A stretch of DNA of 64,000 nt from Dipteris shenzhenensis (GCA_047967505.1 CM106540.1); one strand, 5' to 3'. Numbered from the stretch's first letter, positions 33,301 to 45,097 are shown. Numbers and translations are program-made. The notes: generated by a model from the sequence alone, not told the origin.

Positions 33301-36300
33301 CGTGTTTTTTTGCAGATGTCCATATCACTAGGGAAAAAATGGTGTATAATGCCTGATCGACCATGCAAAGCATATCTGATGGTTACAATACTTTGCACGC
33401 ACCTCAATGTAGTTGAAACCGACTTGTGTGCAAAGTGGAGCCCCCATCCGATAAGTACTTATTTGAATAACACACCTACAGCCGTGTTTTTATATGGTTG
33501 TGCATGACACAAAGGCAAAAACGGTGTTTTATGCTTGATCAACAATGCAAAGCACATTCGATGGGCACAATACTTTGCACACACATTAAACTAGGTGGAA
33601 TTGACTTACATGTAAAGTGGCATTTCCATCGCATAAGTGCTTGATTGGATAACACACCTAGCAGCGTGTTTTTTTTACGGATGTGCATGACACTAAGGCA
33701 AAAATGGTATTTAATGCTCGATCGATCGTGCAAAGCATATCCGATGGGCACAATACTTTTCCTGCACCTTAACCTAGGTGGTATTGAAATGTTCTCAAAG
33801 AGGCACACCCATCCGATAAGTACTTGGTCAGATAACATACCTAAGGGCATGTTTTTTTGCGGATGTGCATATCACTACGGGAAAAACGTTGTATAATGCG
33901 TAATCGACCATGCAGAGCATATCTGATGGTGACAATACTTTGCACGCATCTCAAACTAGTTGAAACGGACTTGCGTGCAAACTGGAGCCCCCATCCGTTG
34001 TTTGTTTAACATACTTAGGACCGTGTTTTTTCATGGTTGTGCATGACACTAAGGCAAAAACGGGGTTTTATGCTTGATCGACAATGCAAAGCATATCTGA
34101 TGGGCACAATACTTTGCACACACCTTCAACTAGGTGGAATTGACTTACATGCAAAGTGGCATGCCCATCCCATAAGTGCTTGATCGGATAACATACCTAG
34201 CAGCATGTTTTTTTACGGATGTGTATGACACTAGAGCAAAAATAGTATTTAATGCTCCATCGACCATGCAAAGGATATCCGATGGGCACAACACTTTTTG
34301 TACACCTCAACCTAGGTGGTATTGAAATGTTCTCAAAGAGGCACACCCATTTGATAAGTACTTGGTCAGATAACACACCTAAGGGCATTTTTTTTTGCAT
34401 ATGTGCATATCACTAGGGAAAAAATGGTGTATAATGCGTGATCGACCATGCAAAGCATATCCGATGGTGAAAATACTTTGTACGCACCTCAACGTAGTTG
34501 AAACGGACTTCCATGCAAAGCGGAGCCCCCGTCCGATAAGTACTTATTTGAATAACACACCTACGACCGTGTTCTTATATGGTTGTGCATGACACTAAGG
34601 CAAAAACGGTGTTTTATGCTTGATCGACAATGCAAAGCATATCCGATGGGCACAATACTTTGCACACACCTTCAACTAGGTGGAATTGACTTACATGCAA
34701 AGTGGCACGCCCATCCCATAAGTGCTTGATCGGATAACATACCTAGCAGCGTGTTTTTTTACGGATGTGGATGACACTAGAGCAAAAATAGTATTTAATG
34801 CTTGATCGACCATGCAAAGGATATCCGATGCGCACAACACTTTTCGTACACCTCAATCTAGGTGGGTGGTATTGAAATGTTTTGAATAAGACACACCCAT
34901 CCGATAAGTACTTGGTCAGATAACACACCTTCAATTAGGTGGAATTGACTTACATGCAAAGTGGCACGCCCATCCCATAATTGCTTGATCGGATAACATA
35001 GCTAGCAGTGTGTTTTTTCCAGATGCGCATGACACTAGAGAAAAAATAGTATTTAATGCTCGATCGACCGTGCAAAGTATATCCGATGGGCACAACACTT
35101 TTCGCACACCTCAACCTAGGTGGTATTAAAATTTTCTCAAAGAGGCACACCCATCCAATAAGTACTTGGTCAGATAACACACCTAAGGGCGTGTTTTTTT
35201 GTGGATGTGCATACCACTAGGGAAAAAACGGTGTATAATGCGTGATCGACCATGCCAATCATATCCGATGGTGACAATACTTTGCACACACCTCAACATA
35301 GTTGATACGGACTTGGGTGCAAAGTGGAGCCCCCATTTGATAAGTACTTGTTTGCATAACACACCTAGGACCGTGTTTTTTCATGGTTGTGCATGACACT
35401 AAGCCAAAAACGGTGTTTTATGCTTGATCGACAATGCAAAGAATATCCGATGGGCACAATACTTTGCACACACCTTCAACTAGGTTAAATTGACTTACAT
35501 GCAAAGTGGCACGCCCATCCCATAAGTGCTTGATCGGATAACATACCTAGCAGTGTGTTTTTTTACGGATGTGCATGACACTAGAGCAAAAATAGTATTT
35601 AATGCTCGATCGACCATGCAAAGGATATCCGATGCGCACAACACTTTTTGTACACTTCAACCTAGGTGGTATTGAAATGTTCTGAATAAGGCACACCCAT
35701 CCAATAAGTACTTGGTCAGATAACACACCTAATGGCCTGTTTTTTTGCGGATGTCCATATCACTAGGGAAGAAATGGTGTATATTGCATGATCGACCATG
35801 CAAAGCATATCTGATGGTGACAATACTTTGCACACACCTCAACGTACTTAAAACGGACTTGCGTGCAAAGTGGAGCCCCCATCGGATAAGTACTTATTTG
35901 AATAACACTCCTACGGCCGTGTTTTTATATGGTTGTGCATGACACAAAGGCAAAAACGGTGTTTTATGCTTGATCGACAATGCAAAGCATATCATATGGG
36001 CACAACACTTTGCACACACCTTCAACTAGGTGGAATTGACTTACATGCAAAGTGGCATTCCGATCGCATAAGTACTTGATCGGATAACACACCTAGCAGC
36101 GTGTTTTTTTACGGATGTGCATGACACTAAGGTAAAAATGGTATTTAATGCTCGATCGACCATGCAAAGCATATCGGATGGGCACAATACTTTTCCTACA
36201 CCTTAACCTAGGTGGTATTGAAATGTTCTCAAAGAGGCACACCCATTCGATAGGTACTTGGTCAGATAACATACCTAAGGGCATGTTTTTTTGCGGATGT

Positions 36301-37130
36301 GCATATCACTACGGGAAAAACGTTGTATAATGCGTAATCGACCATGCAGAGCATATCCGATGGTGAAAATACTTTTCACGCATCTCAACCTAGTTGAAAT
36401 GGACTTGCATGCAAACTGGAGCCCCCGTCCGATAAGTACTTGTTTGATTAACACACTTAGGACCGTGTTTTTTCATGGTTGTGCATGAAACTAAGGATAA
36501 AACGGTGTTTTATGCTTGATCGACAATGCAAAGCATATCCGATGGGCACAATACTTTGCACACACCTTAAACTAGGTGGAATTGACTTACATGCAAGGTG
36601 ACACTCCCATCCCATAAGTGCTTGATCGGATAACATACCTAGCAACGTGTTTTTTTATGGATATATATGACACTACAGCAAAAATAGTATTTATTGCTCG
36701 ATCGATCATGCAAAGGATATCCGATGGGCACAACACTTTTTGTACACCTCAACCTAGGTGGTATTGAAATGTTCTCAAAGAGGCATACCCATCCGATAAG
36801 TACTTGGTCAGATAACACACCTAAGGGCGTGTTTTTTTGCAGATGTGCATATCACTAGAGAAAAAATGGTGTATAAGGTGTGATCGACCATGCAAAGCAT
36901 ATCCGATGGTGACAATACTTTGCACACAGCTCAACGTAATTGAAACAGACTTCCGTGCAAAGTGGAGTCCCCATTCGATAAGTACTTGTTTGAATAACAC
37001 ACCTAGGACCGTGTTTTTTCATGGTTGTGCATGACACTAAGGCAAGTTTTATGCTTGATCCACAATGCAAAGCATATCCGATGGGCACAATACTTTACAC
37101 ACACCTTCAACCAGGTGGAATTGACTTACA
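30348..37130. repeat. 182-bp satellite in a three-monomer higher-order repeat
   Basis: Some 37 head-to-tail monomers of about 182 bp. Three types alternate strictly as A (after a GTGTTTTTTTACGGATGTGC start, with TATTTAATGCTCGATCGACC), B (TTTTGCGGATGTGCATATCAC, with GTGTATAATGCGTGATCGACC) and C (TTTTTTCATGGTTGTGCATG, with GTTTTATGCTTGATCGAC). Type A starts recur at about 30396, 30940, 31487, 32034, 32579, 33122, 33666, 34204, 34751, 35010, 35553, 36102 and 36647, a period of about 545 bp. The one exception is 34751-35010, where most of a B-C pair is missing. All share GCAAAG.ATATC.GATGG. The repeated frames of about 65 codons come from the stop-poor monomers and are not genes. The monomer length is typical of plant centromeric satellites, but position cannot be read from this window. 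Confidence 0.95.
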
Positions 37131-37268
37131 AGGTCTTATTGATCTAGTTTCTGTCAGCACAGAGGACCAGGTAGCCGACATATTCACAAAGGCATTGGGT
37201 GCAGAGAAGCTGCACAAGTTCAGAGACCTGCTTGGTGTGCAAAAATTGGGATTGAGCTTGAGGGGGAG
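37131..37268 (+). pseudogene. Copia pol C-terminal end and polypurine tract
   Basis: Starting right at the satellite edge, one frame encodes the last 45 or so residues of a copia polyprotein (VSTEDQVADIFTKALGAEK, then FRDLLGV). It is followed by TTGAGGGGGAGTG, the polypurine tract that adjoins the 3' LTR. The rest of the element is absent and replaced by satellite. Confidence 0.9.
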
Positions 37269-37619
37269 TGCTGAGATATCAAGCTCCACTCATGATATGC
37301 AAGGGTGCCGTTGTGCATTTATGTCACCGACTTGTTAGTTGCAGATGCGGTTGGTACACCGCCCATGAATAATAGTTGGATGATAGCTATCCTTATGTAC
37401 TCTGGTTCGTGGCTTAGTTAGTATGCCACCTTAGGTAGCTGAGTTTGCTTTGAGACTCACATATAGGGTTCTTCTATTTCTTTGTACTAGAGTTCTTTTG
37501 GCTTACACAACTAAGAAGAGGAAAACTATTTTCAACCTCCACCTTTGTGTGTATTCCCCCATTGTGTATGTGAGAAAGACACAAGTGAGACTCCTTCCTT
37601 CTCTCCCACTATCTTCACA
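37269..37619 (+). repeat. Copia-Y LTR, copy 3 (3' LTR, plus strand)
   Basis: 351 bp, begins TGCTGAGATATC and ends ATCTTCACA. It lies in the opposite orientation to the copies on the other side of the satellite. It abuts a 19-bp piece of the X-family LTR. Confidence 0.88.
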
Positions 37620-37852
37620 GGCACCACAACTCTCAACACCTCCCCTTGGTGCCATGATCCTTTGGCTACTGCAAGGTGGTCAGATGTGAGTTACAAGATC
37701 AAATCCTCCCCTGGGTGCCTACATAGCTACTCTCAGGTGGTCACGTTTCATATACAAAATATAGGCAAGGTCGGCAAGGTTTTTGTTTCTCAATACATTC
37801 CATTGATGTCACCTTTTGGCTCATGGCTTGATGATGACTCCATGTAGTTGAC
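37620..37852 (-). mobile_element. 3' end of an X-family LTR element
   Basis: On the minus strand this matches the 3' end of the element at 49.7-52.3 kb, including GCACCAAGGGGAGG, which serves as polypurine tract. The first bases of the LTR (TGTTGAGAGTTGTGGTGCC) follow, before it is cut off by the Y LTR. Confidence 0.75.
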
Positions 37853-38620
37853 CTACTGGTACTTCAATCTGCAATCTTCTTCCTTGTGTCCCAACTTCTT
37901 GCAATGGTGACACTTTGGTTTGTTCTTCAATCTGCAGTCACTTTGATAGTGACCCATCCTTCTGCAATGGTAGCACTTCGTTGATGTTTTACTGAATAGT
38001 GCTTGTTCTTCAATATAGCTATTGCGTGTTGATGTCGATGCCTTCAATTCTCTTTCTTTTTCGAGAAGAGAATATACACATTCTTCAAACTTTGGATCTG
38101 GCAAATTCTTCAAAGTGGTTGTCAATGCACTATACTCTACAGGCATGCTTTTAAGGAGAATTGCAAGTGAATCTTTCTCTCCTACTTTTGCATTTATGCC
38201 CTCTAGTTGGGTCATAATGCTTTTGATTTTGTTGACAAATTGTGCCATGGATTCATTGAAGCCCATGTGCATACCATAGAATTCAATCTTAAGATGGATT
38301 TCTTCGTTTTTGGCTTTTGCACCAAACACTGTGTTCAACTCATCCCATGCATCCTTGGCATGATCCTTAGGGTCTATATGATGAATTATGTTTGGACCCA
38401 AGTGCAATCCAATGAGTGATAGTGCTGCTTCATCTTTTTCCTTCCAAGCATCATTTTGTGCAGTGGGTATGTCTTCTTTTATAGTCTTCCAAAGCTTTTG
38501 GCACATCAGGAGATATCTCATTTCTGTAGACCATGTGTGAAATCCATCCCCGGTGAACTTCTCAATAGTTGGGGTGTAGATTGCCATTGCAAAGGCCTTA
38601 CCAGTTGATGATACTTTCAA
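37853..38620 (-). CDS. Copia-type gag polyprotein with two zinc knuckles
   Basis: An open frame of 255 codons encoding the capsid-like protein of a copia retrotransposon. The N-terminal part has the gag start phrase PTIEKFTGDGFHTWSTEMRY, and the middle is a UBN2-type gag domain (AWDELNTVFGAKAKNEE, FVNKIKSIMTQLEGI). Two CCHC knuckles stand at the end: CYHCRRMGHYQSDC and CHHCKKLGHKEEDC. The frame is intact, but no protease, integrase or reverse transcriptase follows; the sequence passes directly into the X-family 3' end. A second partial copy is at 39349-39720. It could be the gag gene of a non-autonomous element. Confidence 0.85.
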   Translation of the reverse strand: MKVSSTGKAFAMAIYTPTIEKFTGDGFHTWSTEMRYLLMCQKLWKTIKEDIPTAQNDAWKEKDEAALSLIGLHLGPNIIHHIDPKDHAKDAWDELNTVFGAKAKNEEIHLKIEFYGMHMGFNESMAQFVNKIKSIMTQLEGINAKVGEKDSLAILLKSMPVEYSALTTTLKNLPDPKFEECVYSLLEKERELKASTSTRNSYIEEQALFSKTSTKCYHCRRMGHYQSDCRLKNKPKCHHCKKLGHKEEDCRLKYQ

Positions 38621-38973
38621 ATCTAGCAGTTTTTAATTGCATACAGAAAATCTGAGTTGACAAGTGCATAGAGCTCAAAAAGGCGATCACTTTTCCATCT
38701 CAATTCTACTTAGGAGAGCATGTCAATGAGGATAACTTGCAGCTGGGGAATCAAGATAATTTTTCTTCTAGAAACTCTTCTCAGAGATTTTGAAAGCTTG
38801 ATTGAAGGCAACTTAAAGGACTAGGCCTTTTATCTTTTTGGGTACTTAGGTTTATTCTAGTCCTTTGAATTCTTCTTTGCAATTTAGAAGCTTCAAGGTT
38901 GTAGCTTGTTTAGCTTTGTTGGAGAGATTTTTGTTGTTCTTTGCAGTTTTACATTAAAATTTATGTAGGGTTG
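38621..38973 (-). other. Gag leader sequence
   Basis: The 100 bp or so before the gag start match the DNA before the second gag copy near 39735-39800. The rest is unassigned. Confidence 0.5.
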
Positions 38974-39322
38974 TGTGAAGATAGTGGAAGAGAGGGAAGG
39001 AGTCTCACTTGTAGCTTTCTCACATAAACAATGGGGGAACACACACAAAGGTGGAGGCTGAAAATAGTTTTCCTCTTCTTAGTTGTGAAAGCCAAAGAAA
39101 CTAGTACAAAGAAATAGAAGAACCCTATATGTGGGTCTCAACCAGACTCAGCTAACTAAGGTGGCATACTAACTGAGCCACAAACTAGAGTACATAAGGA
39201 TAGCTATCATACAGCTATTATTCATGGGTGGTGTACCAACCGCATCTGTAGCTAACAAGTTGGTGACATAAATGCACAACGGTCACCCTCGCATATCACG
39301 AGTGGAGCTCGATATCTCAACA
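38974..39322 (-). repeat. Copia-Y LTR, copy 4 (3' LTR)
   Basis: 349 bp on the minus strand, preceded on that strand by the polypurine tract GAGCTCGAGGGGGAG (39323-39337). This marks it as a 3' LTR. Directly upstream lies a gag fragment rather than the pol end, showing a large internal deletion. Confidence 0.85.
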
Positions 39323-39348
39323 CTCCCCCTCGAGCTCAATCCCAATTC

Positions 39349-39720
39349 CTACACACCATAGAATTGTGCCATGGATTCATTGAAGCCCATGTGGATACCA
39401 TAGAATTCAATCTTAAGATGGATTTCTTCGTTTTTGGCTTTTGCACCAAACACTATGTTCAACTCATCCCATGCATCCTTGGGATGATCCTTAGAGTCTA
39501 TATGATGAATTATGTTTGGACCCAAGTGCAATCCAATGAGTGATAGTGCTGCTTCATCTTTTTCCTTCCAAGCATCATTTTGTGCAGTGGGTATGTCTCC
39601 TTTTATAGTCCTCCAAAGCTTTTAGTGCATTTGTGTAGACCATGTGTGAAATCCATCCCCGGTGAACTTCTCAACAGTTGGGGTGCGGATTGCCATTGCA
39701 AAGGCCTTACCAGTTGATGA
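39349..39720 (-). pseudogene. Second copy of the gag gene, partial
   Basis: Matches residues 1-127 or so of the 255-codon gag, with one interruption near 39630. It ends at FNESMAQF and continues straight into the element's 3' end at 39340. Confidence 0.8.
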
Positions 39721-39734
39721 TACTTTCAAATCTA

Positions 39735-41049
39735 GTAGTTTTTAATTGCATACAAAAAATATGAGTTGACAAGCGCATAGAGCTCAAAAAGGCGATCACT
39801 TTTGCTTTTTGGAGCGTGTGCAAATTCCTCCTGGATTGCAAGTTATGGCTTGTCGAAGATTCTATGAAGAAGAGGGGGTCGATGATGTGGCATAGGGATT
39901 CACATGCAGAATTCAAACTATGCTTATAAAGGAACTGTGCTAGGGTGGCACTATGGTGACCTTTTAACCTAGCTTGGTTAACCCAAGGTTACATAAAATT
40001 TACCATGGTTAAACTAACCCAAGCAGCTTAACCTAACCATAGTTAATCTTTGAACACCTTATCTGCCACGTGGCCTAAGGTAATGCCTTGAGAAGGAAGA
40101 AGAAGCTTGAAGCTTCCCTGCGACGGTAAGTCCTACGAATGCGATGAACTTGCGACGAGCCTGTGAGGAGCTGTATGATCAGCGTTGGAGCTTCTAGAGT
40201 TGTGCGGCTGACTGGACTTGGAGTTGTTTAGAGTAGAGGCTTGTTGCAAAGCCTTTGTTAGTCGGCATTTGGAGGAGTGGGTAGACTGAGAGCTCGAGAG
40301 CTATATGCCAGGGCACACCTTTCGTTTGGGCTGCGAACATGGGCTGCGGAGATGGGGTGGAGGCTCTATAGAGCTTTGTCATGAGTAGATGGTCGTTGGA
40401 GGCAGCATGGACACTGAAGCTATTAATCCGTTTGCTGGAGCATCCCATGCAGGAAAAAGGTTCGTTGGCTGGATGCCTTGTGGAGGGCCGAGCTACAGGG
40501 AGCCTTCTGAAGATAGGGATCTGGACACTGCATCTAATGGCTGTGTAGAAGGCTGCTGTTGGAGAGGGGGCTACTCCTGCAGTGGGAAGATGTCGAAGGT
40601 CACCATATGATGAAATTTTAGGTTTGTAGGCTAGCTCAGGACACCTTGTTGGTGGAGGCCACGGCTCCGGAGTTTTTGTTATTGTTTAGGCTGTAGAAGC
40701 TAGGTGTGGGCCTTTAAACATTTGAAACTCTCTCAAAGAACAGAAGTTTCTCTCCCTCACAATGAAATCTTACAAGGCAAAGAAAGCATCTAGCTTTCTC
40801 ACAAATTTAGTGAAGAGTTGCTCCCTATCTCTCACACTCAATCTCTCAAAGAACTTTCTCACAAAATGAATGGACGGAAAATTTCTCTCTCAAGAGACAA
40901 AAATTTGTTCTCAATCTAAAAACTAAAACTAACCTAGGAGAAAAACATCAGCTCCTAAGGCATGTCTACAACTAATCTAGGAATGGGAGCAATCCTAGTG
41001 AACTACTAATGAGCTAAGCTAGGAGAGCTAAACCTATGCTCTAATACCA
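39735..41049 (-). mobile_element. X-family element interior (minus strand)
   Basis: Primer site TGGTATTAGAGC (41049-41038, one change from the tRNA match). It is followed by a leader resembling 50020-50200, and near 39740-40075 by sequence matching 51230-51560 (GTGAATCCCT.TGCCACATCATC and CTCCAAAAAG). Between these lies non-coding DNA that differs between the two copies. No protein was recognised. Confidence 0.7.
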
Positions 41050-41390
41050 TGACAAAACATGTGTGCCTCAGGATCTATGGAGCACTCTAAGGTGGATGGA
41101 ACCTATGCTCAAACATGATGAAGAGAGTGCTCATGACATGTACCTCAAGTCAATTAGGTTCCAAGATAGATTAGCTTGGACTCATAAAGAGAATCTTGAG
41201 ATAATGCAAAGTGCTTGATTGATATTACTTCAAATGAACCTCCCTTTTATAGGTGAGGGTACTTACATCCATTTGCTTGCTCACATGTGGGATATCTCCT
41301 CCATGCCGTGTGGCAGCTTGCCCTTTACTCATACCTTTGCTCTACAAGTGCTCATGGCACCACAACTCTATTGAGAGTTCACGCTCAACA
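41050..41390 (-). repeat. X-family LTR (5' LTR, minus strand)
   Basis: 341 bp, similar throughout to the 325-bp LTRs at 49684 and 51999. Near its outer end it has an extra 14 bp (ATTGAGAGTTCACG). It keeps the TATAAAA box (41245-41251 on the minus strand). Confidence 0.85.
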
Positions 41391-44267
41391 TCACGTGATC
41401 ATGTGTGCATAGCACCATCACATGATCATATGTAAATAGCACTAACCTTATAGAGTGCTATAAAGGAAAGGGTTAGATCCCCTAACCCTAACCCTAAAAG
41501 GGTTTGTATATATTCTATTTTTTCAACTAAATCTAGTGTACAGTTAGTCATTTGTGGTGTGCTCTCTAGCTGTTCCCTCTCTCCTCATCTCCAGTCTTCT
41601 CCTCTCCCCTCTTCATATTTTGTCATGGTATCAGAGCATGGTTCGGCCTTCTGCTGAGGCATTGTGATTCTTGAGAGTGTGAGAGAGATTGTGAGCTCGA
41701 GTGTTGTCTTGAGTGTTCTCCATGAGAGTCCACTTCCAGTGAGAGAACTTCTTGATGAAAGAATTCTGTCCATTTGAGAGAATTTTGTCCATGAGAGATT
41801 GAGAGATTTTCGTTAATCTCCTTCCATTCGCTTCATTATTTCTTTGCGAGTTTGAGAGATCCTTTTGTGAGGGAGAGTTCTTGAGATTTCTGTCATTTGA
41901 TCTTCAGAGGTTGAGAAAGATATTTCTATCATTTTTTGAGAGAGATCTCTTTGAGAGTTCCTTTTTTTCCTTGAGAGAATTTTGGATGAAAGAGGAACCA
42001 ATCTTCTTGAGGAACCACTCATGGTAGCTCCAACAAAGGGAGCCTACAACACTTTCTGTAGATTCACCTCTACAACTACGACTTCCAAACATAGTCGACC
42101 ACCAAGATTTTTAGAATCCTGACGGACCTCTCCAACTACAAGCCACTGGCACTCTAAGACTACCTTCAGTCTCCAACGACCAAAGCTTGCAACTCAGACA
42201 ACTTCCTCGACTTCTTCTATGCAGTAGCCTTCGTTGCGACTCCTTCAAACGGGCTGCCATGACCATAGACTTCTAAAGCGACTTGCAAGTCTCTTCAATG
42301 TAGAACACAAGCTCCAAAATACACAAAGCTCATGACCATCGCCTCCCTATAGCAACTGTACAGCTCCCGTGCCATCGAACAAGTCTCCAACAGTGACTTT
42401 CTCATCAACAAACCGGACCTCCACAGAGAGGCTCTATTCAGTGTAGCCTGCATGCAGCCACGCCACCAGCTCCGATAGCTCCATTGTTGAGCTTGGCAAG
42501 ATCGGCCATGTTGAGAGGTGTGTGGTGTTGACCGTAGCCTTCCTCCTCGAGCTAGTTCCAACGGCCTTCGATGACTAGCAATGAACTGTGCGTCTCCATC
42601 AACGATGACCGGCCACCTCTCCAAGCAGCCACCATGAGACAACAGCCGCGACTCCTGATGTAAACTCCAAATGTAAGCTCCAAACTCCAAAGTGCTACGG
42701 TACTTGATGCTCCAAGGCACCCCTGTAAAAGCGAGCATCAAGCGATGCAGTTCCTCCATCTCTGATGACCTGCAGCCCATCGATGATTCAGCCACTAAGC
42801 TCCCCGCAATCAACGCGATGAACAAAGCAACTCCAACACATGCTTCTCCACACAAAGCTTGGGCTTGCATAGTGCAAGCCATCGACCAGCAGTAGCCCGA
42901 ATAGCGAGCAAGGACCTCACTGTCAATGAGCTCCAGCCGTGCTCTCCAACGAGCTCCAATGAAGAAGAAGACAAAATCTTTGAGATTTCGTCAGAATCTC
43001 AAAAGATTCCAATCGTCGTCCTTACGAACGTGGTAGTTACCCTGGTCAACCTTATCCTTAGGGTCACCACACTAGGGCTTGGTCAAAGACTAGCCACATG
43101 GTAGACCTTATCTACCATGTCACCAGCTTATCTACCACATCATCGCCTTCATTCAATGTGCCACATCATCATAACCGACTGACATGTCATCAGCCACATC
43201 AGTAGCCCAGCTCAGCTGACATGTCATCAGTGCCATGTAAGTAGGTCACATCATCCTACCATGTCACCATTGCCACATCATTCTGTCATGTCATTCTGCC
43301 ACATCATCTTGCCATCTCATCAGTGCCACCTCACCTGCCACCTCATCACTGCCACATAACAGTCCCTTGATAGGCACAATTATCCCTCTACAAGCACACA
43401 CAGTTCACTGCATGTGACCACTTCTGCCACCTCAGCACAGGGCTTCACAGGCACACCTCTTGCTAGGCACAGTGCCACATCATCACTGCATGTGACTCAT
43501 AGAGACACATCATCATTGAGCACCATTTGCACTCCTTTTGCCCGTCCACCTAGATCAAGTCATATCTCTTGATCCATGAAAATTTGAGGGCACTCCAAAA
43601 AGGAAAGTCGCTCATTTTTTTGTGCTCTACGTGCTCATCACATCACGTGCACAATTCGTCGCAAGTTACACTCACATTTGAGCCTCACTGACAAAACCAC
43701 TTCCTTCATGCACATTTGCCTCTACATCAACGCATCTGACCCAGCACTTAAAAAGAACAAAAGAAAAGGAATTATTTGCTGTTCTTTCATTGATCGATGG
43801 TTGGTTTAGATCTAGATCAGAGTAGACTAGATCACCATAGAGGGGATCCTTTGAATTTCCCCAAGTTGCCAATCTAAGCCATGCTCGAAATTCTCGACTA
43901 GTACCTACTCGGAGTCAGTCCATATGCTCACATACGGTTTCACATCATTACATTACCTGAAACCTTACGTTCATCAGTTTAGTGAGCAGACTTCAGAGTT
44001 TAGAGGCATTGCAGATTTCACACACACATGCCACCATTGTAGAGCCTATTCGGCTATCTCATGGCATTGTGCACATCATTTCAGCCTTGTAAAGCCTCTT
44101 GGCTATCCCCGGCATCATTGCCACAAGCCTTGTAATACAGATCAGATTTTATATATTGCAGTTCTATCTTCACCGATGGTATAGAGATTTCACTTAGCAT
44201 CTTCAGTGTATTTGCAGTTGATTCATACAGAGATCTTCACGACACTTTTGAGTACATTTCTTGCACC
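41391..44267 (+). mobile_element. Copia-W 5' end: LTR end, primer site, long leader
   Basis: An LTR end, CATATTTTGTCA, at 41625 is followed by TGGTATCAGAGC (41626-41637), the initiator-Met primer site. The LTR's left edge is not clear. A run CCCTAACCCTAACCCTAAAAGGG near 41478-41500 lies within it. The 2.6-kb leader is non-coding; open frames in it overlap in several directions without recognisable content. Confidence 0.7.
43090..43525. repeat. TGCCACATCATC-rich stretch
   Basis: Short words TGCCACATCATC, CATGTCATC and GCCACCTCATC repeat every 12-25 bp within the W leader. This is similar wording to the inverted GATGTGGCA block at 16.3-16.7 kb. Confidence 0.65.
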
Positions 44268-44511
44268 ATGTCGACTAGCAACCTCAATCTATAGGCAGCT
44301 GCTAAGTTAGACAACTCCAATCACGATACATGGAAATACCAAATGGAGACCATTCTTGTGCTTCTGGACAAATGGGAGTATGTCGATGGGTCTACACCTA
44401 GACCATTGGCCGATCCAGCCACCAGTAGCTCTACTCCATCTGTTGTCATAGCACTAGCAATGGGATCTACATCAGGACCTACATCTACACAAACTCCTGA
44501 AGAAGTTTCAT
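44268..44511 (+). pseudogene. Copia-W gag, N-terminal fragment
   Basis: Starts at ATG 44268 with a TAG at codon 9, then KLDNSNHDTWKYQMETILVL and DKWEYVDGSTPRP, the typical copia gag opening. It passes at about 44505 into the reverse transcriptase end in another frame, so the element has lost most of gag and pol. Confidence 0.85.
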
Positions 44512-45097
44512 ATGGCAGATTGCAAGATTGCAACCACTTCCATGGAACATAGTTTGAAACTTACTAAAGATTCAAAAAAGCCTACAATCAATGACAGATA
44601 CTATAGGCAACTCATTAGATCGCTTATATATCTGACAATCACACGGCCAGATATTTGTTATGCAGTAAGCTCACTAGCACAGTTTATGGCAAATCCAAAA
44701 CAGTCTCACTGGAATGTAGCCAAAAGAGTCTTGAGATACATCAGAGGTACAAGATAGTTTGGGATAGAATACAGAGGAAGTCATCCATGGTTGCATGGAT
44801 ACTGTGACAGTGACTACGCCGGAGATCATGAGACCAGGAGATCGACATAGGGATATGAATTTTTCCTTGGTCAAGGTGCTATATCATGGTTGTCCAACAA
44901 ACAGCCAACTGTTTCTTCGTCTTTGACTGAAGTAAAATATAGAGCACTCACTACAGGTGCATGTGAGGCTATATGGCTCAGAATACTATTGTCAAAAATA
45001 GATTACTTTGATGAGTCAAAGCCAACAACAATATATTGTGATAATCAATCGGCTCAAGCATTGGCCAAAAATCTAGTGTATCACTCTAGGACAAAGC
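44512..45097 (+). pseudogene. Copia-W reverse transcriptase end and RNase H
   Basis: It encodes the C-terminal part of a copia reverse transcriptase (YRQLIRSLIYLTITRPDICY, then QFMANP) and the RNase H domain. The RNase H acidic residues are visible in CDSDYAGDHETRRS, SLTEVKYRA and IYCDNQSAQALA. TAG codons at 44754 and near 44847 break the frame. After YHSRTK the frame is cut by another LTR at 45098. Confidence 0.9.

Noticed and set aside
30573-37034. Series of 60-65 codon frames resembling a repeated small protein (MQMCISLGKKWCIM-type)
   Set aside because: They recur with the satellite period on both strands and begin and end at fixed monomer positions; they are by-products of tandem DNA.
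30348-37130. Calling the locus a centromere
   Set aside because: Monomer length and order fit, but one array of 6.8 kb in a window gives no evidence of position or CENH3 binding.
40194-40610. Frames in the X-family interior as captured host gene
   Set aside because: No recognisable domain, frames overlap on both strands, and the other X copy has no counterpart.
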